From NCBI GenBank assembly GCA_020639195.1, contig JACKHB010000005.1, positions 345,287 through 409,286 on the forward strand: a DNA stretch of 64,000 nucleotides. The letters are read 5' to 3'. The stretch is from Phycisphaeraceae bacterium (lineage in GTDB: Bacteria; Planctomycetota; Phycisphaerae; Phycisphaerales; UBA1924). The position numbers and the translations under genes were made by a program. The stretch's first letter is position 1. Each line of letters opens with the position of its first letter. Shown in pieces: positions 55,191 through 63,670 of this stretch. The notes below the pieces were generated by a model, which was not told the DNA's origin, ran no database searches, and saw only the letters and a program-made list of their open reading frames with translations.

Positions 55191-56328
55191 TCCATCCACC
55201 TCCGAGGACGATCTGATCCGTCCTCGCGTCGTAGAGCACTACCGCCTGGCCTGGCGCCACGGCATCGGCGACGCGGCCGAAGCGGATGAGGGTTCTCCCG
55301 CATCTGCCCGAGGGCCCGGGATCGTCGGCGGGGCTCAGGCCAGTTGCGAACGCGGGGATCGACTCTCCGTGAGCCCGGTACTGCGCGAAGCACTCGCGCT
55401 CGCGCCGCCCGGGCGCCGCCTCGTGCCACGTGAACTCGCCGGCCTCGCAGCCGGAAGTTCGCAGACGATCGCGGGCTCCGACAACGACCCGATTGCGCTT
55501 CGGGTCTCTCTCGAGAACGTAGAGCGGATGACTCGATGCGATGCCGAGCCCCCTCCTCTGGCCAACCGTGAAACGATGCTGGCCCGCGTGATGCGCGACG
55601 ACCCGACCGTCCTCGTCGACGATCTCACCGTTGGCTGCGACGTTGGGCTTGCGGCGCTCCACGAGGGAGGCGTAGTCGTTCTCGGGAACGAAGCAGATTT
55701 CCTGGCTGTCTGGCTTCTCGAACACCGGAAGTGAGAGTTCCTCCGCCAGCGAGCGCACTTCGGACTTGCGCATCTCGCCGATCGGAAGGAGCGTGCGAGC
55801 GAGGCGATCGGGAGACACGCCGAACAGCACATACGACTGGTCCTTGTCGCGGTCGATGGCTCGATGGAGCCTCGTTCCGTCCGGACTCTCGCCGACTCGA
55901 GCGTAATGGCCCGAAGCGACAAACCTCGCCCCGATCTGATCGGCGTAGCCGAAGAGTTTGCCGAACTTGAGCCAGTCGTTGCATCTCACGCACGGATTGG
56001 GTGTGCGTCCGGCCTCGTATTGATCCGCGAAGTACTCGATGATTCGATCAAATTCCCGCGCGAAATTGCACACGTAGAGCGGGATGCCCAGTTCGGCCGC
56101 CACGAGTCGCGCGTCCGCCGCGTCGCCAACGGAACAGCAGCCCTGCTTTGCCTGTCGGGGCGGGCATGAATCCGCCAGCAGCGATGGAGGCCCAGAGGCC
56201 TCTTCAGGGGTTCCCAGGCGCATGAAGCAGCCGACGGGCTCATATCCCTGCTGCTTGAGCAACGCCGCGGCGACGGACGAATCCACTCCACCCGACATTG
56301 CCACCAGAACCCGACCCTTGGAGGCCAT
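55138..56328 (-). CDS. mnmA: tRNA-specific 2-thiouridylase MnmA
   Basis: Adds sulfur to U34 of Glu, Gln and Lys tRNAs; 396 residues. PP-loop VLVAMSGGVDSSVAAALL, catalytic Cys113 (NPCVRCN) and persulfide Cys212 (DSQEICF), plus the SGHYARV and HRFTVGQRRGLG motifs are present. The insert with CPPRQAKQGCC (55-65) is found in a subset of MnmA proteins. Start at MASKGRV directly before the PP-loop strand. Divergent from the NHL protein with 70 bp between. Confidence 0.94.
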   Translation of the reverse strand: MASKGRVLVAMSGGVDSSVAAALLKQQGYEPVGCFMRLGTPEEASGPPSLLADSCPPRQAKQGCCSVGDAADARLVAAELGIPLYVCNFAREFDRIIEYFADQYEAGRTPNPCVRCNDWLKFGKLFGYADQIGARFVASGHYARVGESPDGTRLHRAIDRDKDQSYVLFGVSPDRLARTLLPIGEMRKSEVRSLAEELSLPVFEKPDSQEICFVPENDYASLVERRKPNVAANGEIVDEDGRVVAHHAGQHRFTVGQRRGLGIASSHPLYVLERDPKRNRVVVGARDRLRTSGCEAGEFTWHEAAPGRRERECFAQYRAHGESIPAFATGLSPADDPGPSGRCGRTLIRFGRVADAVAPGQAVVLYDARTDQIVLGGGWITRAEREARVARPDQPA

Positions 56329-56398
56329 GACAAATCCTAGTCGCCGGCGCGCCATGGTCGGCCGGTACACTGTCGGAGAATCAGGGAAAGGAGCGGCC

Positions 56399-57424
56399 AT
56401 GCCCACGCGCCGAGAATTCCACCGTTTCGCCGGTGCCGCACTTGGCGCCGCGGCATTCGCCCCCTTCGTGCGCGGCGCAGACAAGGCGGGACGCCGGGCG
56501 CCGATCCTCGGTGAGGGCGACTGGCGGTTTGAATGCCTCCACGACTGGCTAGCGCCTCCCATGGGAATGGCCTTCGGCGACACCCACGGGCTCGCCCAGG
56601 ATCGTGCGGGGAGGATCTACCTCGCGCACACGGTGCATCCGACGAGCGAATCGCCCGACGCGGTCTGCGTGTTCTCGCCAGCGGGTGAGTTCATCAAGAG
56701 TTGGGGCTCGGTGTTCCGGGGTGGCGCCCACGGGCTGGACATTCGAGAAGAGGGGGGCGAGGAGTTTCTGTACCACTGCGACATCAATCGGCGCCGCCTC
56801 GTAAAGACGAATCTCGGGGGAGAGGTGCTCTGGGAGCGCGGGATGCCTCGAGAGGCGGAGGTTTACACGGATCAGGCCGGCTGGTGTCCAACAAACGTCG
56901 CCTTCCATCCAGATGGGGACATCTTTGTCGGAGATGGCTACGGCTCGAGCTACATCCACCGATACACGCGCGACGGTGGGTATGCCCAGACGATCGCCGG
57001 ACCCGGATCTGGCAAGGGACAGGTGAGTTGTCCGCACGGCCTGTGGGTTGATGATCGCTCCGGGTCACCGTTGCTCGTGGTGGCCGACAGGTCCAATCGG
57101 CGGATTCAGTATCTCACGCTCAATGGCGAGCATGTGGGATTCGTTTCAGAGGGAGTTCGCCTGCCCTGCCATTTCTCGTTTCGGGACGGCGTCATGCTGG
57201 TGCCCGACCTGGAATCGGTCGTGACGCTGTTCGACACCGAGAACCGAGTCTTGGCGCAGCTGGGTGACGGGCATCCTTCCTCATTGCGGGGAGCGCCCCG
57301 CGAGCAGTTCATCGAGGGGAAGTTCATCCACCCGCACGACGCGATCTGGCTGGCGAGCGGCGACATCCTCGTCGCCGAATGGGTGCCGATTGGGCGCGTG
57401 ACGCTGCTGAGACGCCTTGGCTGA
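56399..57424 (+). CDS. Tat-exported NHL-repeat protein
   Basis: 341 residues. Twin-arginine signal (TRREFHRFAGAALGAAAFAP) then a beta-propeller with NHL-type blades (THGLAQDRAGRIYLAHTVHP, HPDGDIFVGDGYGSSYIHRY, PHGLWVDDRSGSPLLVVADR). It resembles peptidylamidoglycolate-lyase-like or SMP-30/gluconolactonase-like propellers, but catalytic residues cannot be assigned with confidence. AAAGGAG lies 6 nt upstream of the start. Converges on the next gene with 8 bp between the stops. Confidence 0.78.
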   Translation: MPTRREFHRFAGAALGAAAFAPFVRGADKAGRRAPILGEGDWRFECLHDWLAPPMGMAFGDTHGLAQDRAGRIYLAHTVHPTSESPDAVCVFSPAGEFIKSWGSVFRGGAHGLDIREEGGEEFLYHCDINRRRLVKTNLGGEVLWERGMPREAEVYTDQAGWCPTNVAFHPDGDIFVGDGYGSSYIHRYTRDGGYAQTIAGPGSGKGQVSCPHGLWVDDRSGSPLLVVADRSNRRIQYLTLNGEHVGFVSEGVRLPCHFSFRDGVMLVPDLESVVTLFDTENRVLAQLGDGHPSSLRGAPREQFIEGKFIHPHDAIWLASGDILVAEWVPIGRVTLLRRLG

Positions 57425-57432
57425 ACCGCCTG

Positions 57433-58023
57433 TCAGCGGCCTTGAGAGCCACTCTGTCGGGCACCCTCCACAGGCCGCCCGATTCCGACGACGCCCGGGA
57501 ATGCTGCCCGGCATGTCCAGATCGGCTCTCCGCCAATCACGCCTTGCGTGTTCTCCTCCAGCACGATGGCCCGATCCGTCGCCGGCAGCAGGATCATCGC
57601 CCACGGGCGGACCGGGTCGCCCGGGTCGGGGCCGTCAAAGGAGGCCGTCTGATACGAGATCCGTTCGATTCGTACGGTCACCGCATCGGGCTCCGCGCTC
57701 ATCTCAACGACCCGAAAGCCATTGGCGTTGAAGCCATCGCCACCGAACACCAGAACGGCTTCGCAAGCTTCAAAGTCGATCTGAGGTGTCATGGGCCAGC
57801 CCTGAGCGGCTCGTGGCATCCTTTGGCCTATGTGCGCGCTCCAAAGCTGATCGAACACTTCCTGAGTCGAAGCGAGGGCGCACCTTGGCTGATCGAATTC
57901 CGAATCCCGGCCCGTCATCACGAGAAGTGGTCGGTCGGGCGTGGCTCCCTGGGGATCGGGTCTCTCCGGTTGGGAGTGGAACGAGAACCAGGCGGCGATG
58001 GACACGGCGGTCAGGAACCCCAT
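57433..58023 (-). CDS. hypothetical exported protein
   Basis: 196 residues with a short hydrophobic N-terminus (MGFLTAVSIAAWFSF) that may be a signal peptide. The body contains VLVFGGDGFNANGFRVVEMS and MILLPATDRAIVLEENTQGV, resembling the protease-complex-inhibitor-like or PrcB-type beta domain, but this is weak. GGAGAG 6-7 nt upstream supports the start. Divergent from the threonine aldolase gene. Confidence 0.55.
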   Translation of the reverse strand: MGFLTAVSIAAWFSFHSQPERPDPQGATPDRPLLVMTGRDSEFDQPRCALASTQEVFDQLWSAHIGQRMPRAAQGWPMTPQIDFEACEAVLVFGGDGFNANGFRVVEMSAEPDAVTVRIERISYQTASFDGPDPGDPVRPWAMILLPATDRAIVLEENTQGVIGGEPIWTCRAAFPGVVGIGRPVEGARQSGSQGR

Positions 58024-58179
58024 TTGGTCTCTCCGTTGATCGGTCGGTCTGAAGCTCAAGTGGTATGAACTCACTCGTCGTGAGGCTGTAACGGGGTCGT
58101 CACGGTTCGGGATGGTGCGGTGGAATGAGCGAGGTCGACCCCCGAGCCGCCTCGCCGGGGCTGATACGCTCTGGCCACC

Positions 58180-59220
58180 ATGGCTGAGCGACCGATCGAC
58201 CTGAGATCCGACACGGTCACCCGGCCGAGCGACGGCATGCGGGCCGCGATGGCTTCGGCCGCGGTAGGGGACGATCAGTTCGGAGAGGACCCGTCGGTTC
58301 GGGCGCTGCAGGAGCGGGTGGCCGAATTGCTTGGGAAGGAGGCCGCGCTGTGGTTCCCGACCGGCACGATGGTCAATCAGGCCGCGCTCCGCCTGCTGAC
58401 CCGGCCTGGAGACGACGTAATCGTGAGCCGTCAGTGCCACACGGTGTGGCACGAGTCTGGGGCGTCGTCGGCGAACTCTGGGGTGCAGTTCACAGAGATT
58501 GGTGAAGGGGGCGTCTTCACGGCTCCGGAATTCGAGCGGGCGTGCAAGCCGGCGGGCCACGTCGTGTATCCGCCCACCACACTGGTGGCGATCGAGAACA
58601 CGCACAACCGGGCTGGCGGTATCGTGTTTCCCCAGGTGGAGGCCGAGCGTGTGTGTGTCGCGGCTCGGATGCGTTCGGTCGCAACGTATCTGGACGGTGC
58701 TCGTCTCTGGAACGCGTCTGCCGCAACGGGCACGTCGATGGCCGAACTGGCGGCGCCCTTCGATCTTGTGGGCGTCGCGTTCTCCAAGGGGCTGGGCGCG
58801 CCGGGCGGCTCAGCGTTGGCAGGGACGCGGGAGCTGATGACTCGAGGGGTCCGGTGCCGTCGCATGCTTGGTGGGGCGATGCGTCAGGTCGGGATCTTCG
58901 CTGCCGCGGCGACCTACGCGATCGACCACAACCGCGGTCGTCTGTTGGAAGATCACGCCAACGCTCGGCGGATGGCCGAGGTTCTCGGTGGGAGTGAGCG
59001 AGTCGCGATTGCGCCCGAGTCCGTCCAGACGAACATCCTGGTCTTCGAGGTGCGTGAAGGAGCGCCAGACGCACCGGCGATCGTCGAGGAAGCTCGCCGG
59101 CAGGGGGTCCTGATCTTCGCATTCGGCCCTCGGACGATTCGGGTGGTAACGCACCTGGATGTGACCGGCGAACATTGTGAGAGCGCCGCCTGGACATTGA
59201 AGCGGATCATCGGCCGGTGA
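58180..59220 (+). CDS. ltaE: low-specificity L-threonine aldolase
   Basis: PLP enzyme of 346 residues that splits threonine or allo-threonine to glycine and acetaldehyde. N-terminal IDLRSDTVTRPSDGMRAAM, GDDQFGEDPSV, the VAIENTHNRAGGIVFP segment and PLP lysine Lys203 (VAFSKGLGAPGGSAL) match the family. The aromatic stacking motif reads CHTVWHESG instead of HVxxYE. It is followed after 6 bp by an unknown gene, probably in the same operon. Confidence 0.92.
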   Translation: MAERPIDLRSDTVTRPSDGMRAAMASAAVGDDQFGEDPSVRALQERVAELLGKEAALWFPTGTMVNQAALRLLTRPGDDVIVSRQCHTVWHESGASSANSGVQFTEIGEGGVFTAPEFERACKPAGHVVYPPTTLVAIENTHNRAGGIVFPQVEAERVCVAARMRSVATYLDGARLWNASAATGTSMAELAAPFDLVGVAFSKGLGAPGGSALAGTRELMTRGVRCRRMLGGAMRQVGIFAAAATYAIDHNRGRLLEDHANARRMAEVLGGSERVAIAPESVQTNILVFEVREGAPDAPAIVEEARRQGVLIFAFGPRTIRVVTHLDVTGEHCESAAWTLKRIIGR

Positions 59221-59226
59221 GCGTCC

Positions 59227-60069
59227 GTGCGCTTGCGTAGTCGGGAGTTGGAGCTTTTGCTGCTGCCCTCGCACCCGGGGAAGATCGCCAGTCTGCGCAG
59301 TATCGGCTCGGGCTTCGAGTGGCTCTGGCGCAATCCGCGCTTCGAAATGCGTTCGCCGTCATATGAAGAGAGCTATGTTGAGGCGCTCGACTCGGGCGGT
59401 TGGGACGAGGTGTTTCCCTCGGTGTCTCCGTGCGTCTTGGAGTTGGCAGCGGGTGAGCGCCTCGCAGCCCCGGACCATGGCGATCTCGTCAGATGCCCCT
59501 GGACGATTGGACATTGCGACGACCTGGGCATCTTGGCGTCGTGCGAATGCCGGTGTGCGCCATTTCGGTTTCGCAGGCGGATCAGCGCGACAGCGATCGG
59601 GTTCGGTTTTGCGTACGAGGTAGGCAACGTGGGAGAGCACCCCCTTCCTTGGCTGTGGTGCGCGCACCCACTGCTGGCCGTCGAACCGGGTATGGAAGTC
59701 CATTGGTTTGGCCCACGCGGTGAGGTCGTCGGGCACCTTTGCGTTCCGGATCCCGGCAAAGCGGGGTTCGTTCCCAGCGCGTCGAAGACATTTACAGCAC
59801 TTGGCGCAACATCGTGCGTCGAGGTCCGACGTTCGGGCGAGATCCTCCGTCTCAGGTGGGATTCCGAACCAGTTTCCTATTGCGGCTTCTGGATCAACTT
59901 TCTCGGGTGGTCGGGCGGGCACTCACCTCCGTACTTCACCGTGGGAATCGAGCCCACAACCAGCCCGTTCGATGATCTGGGTGAGGCGGTGCGAGCTGGC
60001 CTCGCGCACTGGCTTGGGCCGGCTGCCGTCGAACGGTGGCACCTATCGGTCGAGTTGATCACGTCGTGA
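59227..60069 (+). CDS. possible aldose-epimerase-like (galactose mutarotase fold) protein
   Basis: 280 residues starting at GTG 6 bp after ltaE. The N-terminus (LELLLLPSHPGKIASLRSIG, then SGFEWLWRNP) and later DSGGWDEVFPSVSPC with PWLWCAHPLLAVEPGMEVHW look like the DUF4432/aldose 1-epimerase superfamily, where a first beta-strand, a GGxxE/D motif and a WxH motif shape the sugar site. Assignment is by pattern only; no catalytic Glu was pinned down. Confidence 0.5.
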   Translation: MRLRSRELELLLLPSHPGKIASLRSIGSGFEWLWRNPRFEMRSPSYEESYVEALDSGGWDEVFPSVSPCVLELAAGERLAAPDHGDLVRCPWTIGHCDDLGILASCECRCAPFRFRRRISATAIGFGFAYEVGNVGEHPLPWLWCAHPLLAVEPGMEVHWFGPRGEVVGHLCVPDPGKAGFVPSASKTFTALGATSCVEVRRSGEILRLRWDSEPVSYCGFWINFLGWSGGHSPPYFTVGIEPTTSPFDDLGEAVRAGLAHWLGPAAVERWHLSVELITS

Positions 60070-60187
60070 AACTCGTCGCCCGCTGCCGGCGGGGGAGCGC
60101 GTCGCGGTCGAGTCGTTTCCTGTCGTCATCAGTTGGGGTACTGCCGCATGGGGTGCGGGCATTCCGAACCGGTGTAGACTGCCATCC

Positions 60188-62803
60188 GTGGAAAGCCGCA
60201 TCGGCCCGTACATCGTGGAGCGCGAGATCGGCCGCGGCGGGATGGGTGTTGTCTACCTCGCGCATGACGAGCGGCTCAACCGACGCGTCGCGATCAAGGC
60301 GTTGCCAGATGATCTCGCGAAGGATCCGGTTCGCCTCGAACGATTCGAGCGAGAGGGCCGAGCCTTAGCTCAGCTGAACCACCCCAACATCGCAGGCATC
60401 TACGGCGTTGAGGAGCAGAATGGGACGCGCTACCTGATTCTGGAGTTTGTCGAAGGGCAGACCCTCGGAGATCGGCTCGACGCCGGACCGATTCCGGTCG
60501 ATGAGGCCCTGGAACTTGCCGAGGGCATCGCCGGCGGACTGGAAGCGGCCCACGATGTCGGCGTTGTTCATCGCGATCTCAAGCCCGACAACATCAAGGT
60601 GGCGCCCGACGGCACGGTCAAGGTGCTGGACTTTGGCTTGGCCAAGGCGGCAGACTCCGGAACGGGGGCCATTCCGACCGACTCACCGACGGTGATATCC
60701 CCGCGAAGCCCGACGATCCCGGGAGCGATTCTGGGCACGGCAGCCTACATGAGTCCCGAGCAGGCCCGCGGCCGACACGTCGATAGACGAACGGACATCT
60801 GGTCATTCGGCGTCATTCTCTATGAGATGCTGACCGGCATCGGCCCCTTCGCCGGCGAGACGCCCAACGACGCCATCGGAGCGGTGTTGCACAAAGAGAT
60901 CGATCTTCGGAGGCTCCCCCCGGGAGTGTCGCCCGGCGTCACGCGAGCGCTGCAGCGATGCCTGGCCAGAGACAAGTCTCAACGCTATCGCGATATCGCC
61001 GACGTTCGGATCGAGCTGCGTCGGGCCGACGACGAGCCGCAGATTGCGTCCCATGGCGGATTGTCGCAACACAGGCTTGTGTTGGCCGTGCTCGTGGCCC
61101 TGCTGATCGTCGGCGCGGTGGGATGGTTCTTGGCCTTGAATCGGCCGGCGAGAGATCGGCTGGAAGTTCGGAAGTTCGACTTGATGCAGGGGTCCATTGC
61201 GGAGCCAGTCGAGGTCGAGCAGCCCCGGATCTCGCCCGACGGGACCAGGGTGGCGTTCATTCGCGACGAGTTCGTGTGGGTCAGGGATCTCTCCTCGTTC
61301 GAGCCGCGCCAGTTGGCCGGAACGGCGGGGGCCACGAGCGTGTTCTGGTCTCCGGACTCGAAGTGGATCGGGTACGGGACAAGCGACGCCATCTACAAAC
61401 TTGCCCTGTCGGGTGGGAATCCGGTCAAGCTTGCGGATGCCTTGAGCTACTCGAACTGGGACCGGGGCGGAGGTTGGACCAAGGACGACCGGATCATCTA
61501 CCGCGAGGATGAGTGCTTGGCGGAGGTCGCCGTCCGAGGCGGGGAGCCACGCTCATTCCTGTCGATTGAAGACTTGCCAGAGGCCGGGCACTTCCATCCA
61601 CCGACAGTGATTCCTGGCACCAACGTTGTGCTCTTCACACAGCATCAACGCAACGGTGAGTACTTGCTGGTGGCCCTGGATGGGGATCGAAGGGTCGTTC
61701 TCACAACCGGAATTGACCAGCCCGTCGAGTCTCCTGCGTTCTCTTCCACAGGACACGTCCTGTTCGTGCGCGGCTATGGCCCACAGACTGTCTGGGCCGT
61801 CGGGTTCGATCCCGTGCGGATGGAGGTGCAGTCAGAGCCGTTCCTCGTCATGCCCGACGCCGGCAACCCTTCGGTCGCAGAAGACGGAACGCTCCTGGTG
61901 TTTCGTGGCGCGGTGCAGCTCTCGGGCCAACTGGTGATGGTGGGCCCCGACGATGAGGCGCGATCGATCGGCGACCCGCTCGACATCCTGATTTCGCCCA
62001 TGATCTCTCCCGATGAGGGCAAGATCGCGTTCTCCACCGGTCGAGCCGGGAAGTTCGACGTGTGGGTTCACGATCTCATTCGCGGCTCGAGAACTCGAAT
62101 CACGTTCACCGAGTCGCTCACGTTTCCGGTGGCGTGGTCGGCGGACAGCACAGTTCTGGCCGTCATCGAGGTACGGCCCAACAGAGATGAAACTCCAATC
62201 ACTCGGTTCTACGCCGCCGACGGCTCTGGCGAGACTCGGCAGAGCATCTCGACCGCCGTCATGTCGTTCGATGAGGCTTGGAGCGTCGCCGTCGGGACCG
62301 ACGATCCCATGGCCCAGAAACAGACCTACCTGGCAGTCCACTTGGACGATCCCTCACACAAGAGCGTGGTGCTGGATTCTTCCGGACACATCCAGGGTCT
62401 GGTGAAGCTCAACCCGTCGGGGACCCTCCTCGCGTATGAGTCGCGCGAGTCCGGTACCGCGCAGGTGTATTGCACACGCTTTCCTGAGGGACCGGGCAAG
62501 TGGCAGGTCTCAGTCGACGGCGGGACCAATCCGACGTGGTCAGCCGATGGGAGAACGCTGTACTTCGAGTCTGAGGATCGCGAGGTGATCTACGCCTTGG
62601 ACGTCGAGATCGAGCCCTCGATCCGATTCGGTTTGCCTCAGAAGATCCTCGACGCCAAGCGGCTCGGGTTGAACCTTGAGACGGGGTGGTCGGTGACGGC
62701 GGATGGGACACGATTCGTCACGCTGCGCTCCGATCCGGCAACGAGGGCGCGGAGTTCGATTTCGGTGGTCGAGAATTGGTACGAGGAGTTTCGGAACCCC
62801 TAG
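60188..62803 (+). CDS. Ser/Thr protein kinase with periplasmic beta-propeller domain
   Basis: 871 residues. Cytoplasmic kinase domain (7-280): Gly-loop EIGRGGMGVVYLA, Lys37, catalytic Asp130 (HRDLKPDNIKV), DFG (VLDFGLAK) and APE-like YMSPEQARG. One membrane helix follows (RLVLAVLVALLIVGAVGWFL, about 296-317). The outer 550 residues carry TolB/PD40-like propeller repeats (PRISPDGTRVAFIRDEFVWV, SPMISPDEGKIAFSTGRAGK, GTNPTWSADGRTLYFESEDR). A sensor kinase reading an extracytoplasmic ligand is inferred. The start codon is GTG. A truncated paralogue follows 111 bp downstream. Confidence 0.93.
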   Translation: MESRIGPYIVEREIGRGGMGVVYLAHDERLNRRVAIKALPDDLAKDPVRLERFEREGRALAQLNHPNIAGIYGVEEQNGTRYLILEFVEGQTLGDRLDAGPIPVDEALELAEGIAGGLEAAHDVGVVHRDLKPDNIKVAPDGTVKVLDFGLAKAADSGTGAIPTDSPTVISPRSPTIPGAILGTAAYMSPEQARGRHVDRRTDIWSFGVILYEMLTGIGPFAGETPNDAIGAVLHKEIDLRRLPPGVSPGVTRALQRCLARDKSQRYRDIADVRIELRRADDEPQIASHGGLSQHRLVLAVLVALLIVGAVGWFLALNRPARDRLEVRKFDLMQGSIAEPVEVEQPRISPDGTRVAFIRDEFVWVRDLSSFEPRQLAGTAGATSVFWSPDSKWIGYGTSDAIYKLALSGGNPVKLADALSYSNWDRGGGWTKDDRIIYREDECLAEVAVRGGEPRSFLSIEDLPEAGHFHPPTVIPGTNVVLFTQHQRNGEYLLVALDGDRRVVLTTGIDQPVESPAFSSTGHVLFVRGYGPQTVWAVGFDPVRMEVQSEPFLVMPDAGNPSVAEDGTLLVFRGAVQLSGQLVMVGPDDEARSIGDPLDILISPMISPDEGKIAFSTGRAGKFDVWVHDLIRGSRTRITFTESLTFPVAWSADSTVLAVIEVRPNRDETPITRFYAADGSGETRQSISTAVMSFDEAWSVAVGTDDPMAQKQTYLAVHLDDPSHKSVVLDSSGHIQGLVKLNPSGTLLAYESRESGTAQVYCTRFPEGPGKWQVSVDGGTNPTWSADGRTLYFESEDREVIYALDVEIEPSIRFGLPQKILDAKRLGLNLETGWSVTADGTRFVTLRSDPATRARSSISVVENWYEEFRNP

Positions 62804-62914
62804 GTGCCGCCTCCTCAGGTCGAGCCGCCACCGCACCTCGGAGGCACCAATGCCGCCGCACCCTGCTCCGCGTGATGCAAGGGATCGAGCGCCGCCGTCG
62901 TATCATCCGCGTCC

Positions 62915-63277
62915 ATGACGAGCAAGCCTGTGAGGATCGGTTCGTTCACGGTTGCCCGAGAGATCGGCCGCGGCGGGATGGGCGTTGTTTACCTCGCTCG
63001 CGACACGCGGCTAGACCGTCCCGTGGCTATCAAAGCGCTTCCCGAGGAGTTGGCCTCCGACTCTGCGCGGATGGAACGGTTCGAACGGGAGGCAAGGGCC
63101 CTCGCCCTCGCGCCACCGGGCCGGATGACGTCGGCCCGCAAAGGCACGAAAAAAGGGACTCGCGAATTGTCGCAAGTCCCTGTGTCACAAGAAGTAGTGG
63201 ACGTACCACAAGGTTCGAGGTCTCTGGTAGGGCCGGAGGGCGTGGCGCGCCGGTCGTACGGGCTTCGCTTTGCCTGA
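62915..63277 (+). pseudogene. truncated Ser/Thr kinase (N-terminal fragment)
   Basis: The first 64 or so residues match the kinase N-lobe and are a close paralogue of the upstream gene (EIGRGGMGVVYLARDTRLDR, PVAIKALPEEL, MERFEREARALA). At about position 63106, where the upstream kinase continues AQLNHPNIAGIYG, similarity stops abruptly. The open frame runs 55 more codons through unrelated sequence, including a terminator hairpin, to a TGA at 63277. The catalytic and activation loops are missing, so no kinase activity is possible. The breakpoint suggests deletion or insertion of the downstream metal-response genes. Confidence 0.75.
63149..63180 (-). terminator. rho-independent terminator for the Cys-rich/MerR unit
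   Basis: Read on the minus strand, GGGACTTGCG and CGCGAGTCCC form a 10-bp stem with one mismatch and a 6-nt loop, followed immediately by six T residues. It lies about 160 bp past the stop of the Cys-rich gene and within the truncated kinase frame on the other strand. Confidence 0.75.
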
Positions 63278-63336
63278 CGGACCAAACTTCTTGGTTGAGT
63301 CTCGGGCTTCCACGTTCGCCCTTGAGAGGGCGCGCG

Positions 63337-63576
63337 TCAATCCTTGCCGGCGCAGCACGCGGGAACGCCCGCCGCGTCCGCCACGGGCAGGTCGATCTTC
63401 GTTGCTGCCTCGGCCGGACACTCATCAGCGCAGATCAGCTCGCCGGTAATCGGACAGATGATCTTGCCGGGGCAGTCCTCGCGCTGGATCTGCGAGGGGC
63501 GCGATACATACGCTCCGATGGCCGTGGCCGCCGCCACGCCTGTGACCGTCGTTGCCATGATCGTTCTCCTTGTCAT
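63337..63576 (-). CDS. small exported Cys-rich protein, putative metal binding
   Basis: 79 residues: N-terminal signal or membrane segment (MATTVTGVAAATAIGAYVS), then a Cys-rich domain (EDCPGKIICPITGELICADE, CPAEAATK, PACCAGKD; six Cys), which suggests metal or thiol chemistry outside the cytoplasm. Two starts are possible: ATG at 63576 and ATG at 63558, each with an AAGGAG 7-9 nt upstream. A MerR-type promoter lies immediately upstream, so metal-induced expression is likely. No named family was recognised. Confidence 0.7.
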   Translation of the reverse strand: MTRRTIMATTVTGVAAATAIGAYVSRPSQIQREDCPGKIICPITGELICADECPAEAATKIDLPVADAAGVPACCAGKD

Positions 63577-63634
63577 TGTTGATGCTCCTTGTCGCTCGCT
63601 TGGTCGCAGTGGGACCGTCCCGACCGCATCCACC

Positions 63635-63666
63635 ATCTTCGGCGCTTGAACCCGGTGCAAGGTCAA
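63635..63666 (-). promoter_or_regulatory. MerR-type operator/promoter
   Basis: On the minus strand, TTGACC (-35, 63666-63661) and GAAGAT (-10, 63640-63635) are separated by 20 bp, longer than the usual 17. The spacer region holds the near-perfect dyad CTTGCACC-G-GGTTCAAG (63661-63645, one mismatch). A dyad inside an over-long spacer is the hallmark of promoters activated by MerR-family proteins through DNA distortion. It sits between the merR-like stop and the Cys-rich gene. Confidence 0.65.
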
Positions 63667-63670
63667 GCGG

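Noticed and set aside
63185..63336. Possible small minus-strand gene ending LWYVHYFL just before the terminator
   Set aside because: No start codon or ribosome binding site independent of the Cys-rich gene frame, and codon bias is only moderate.
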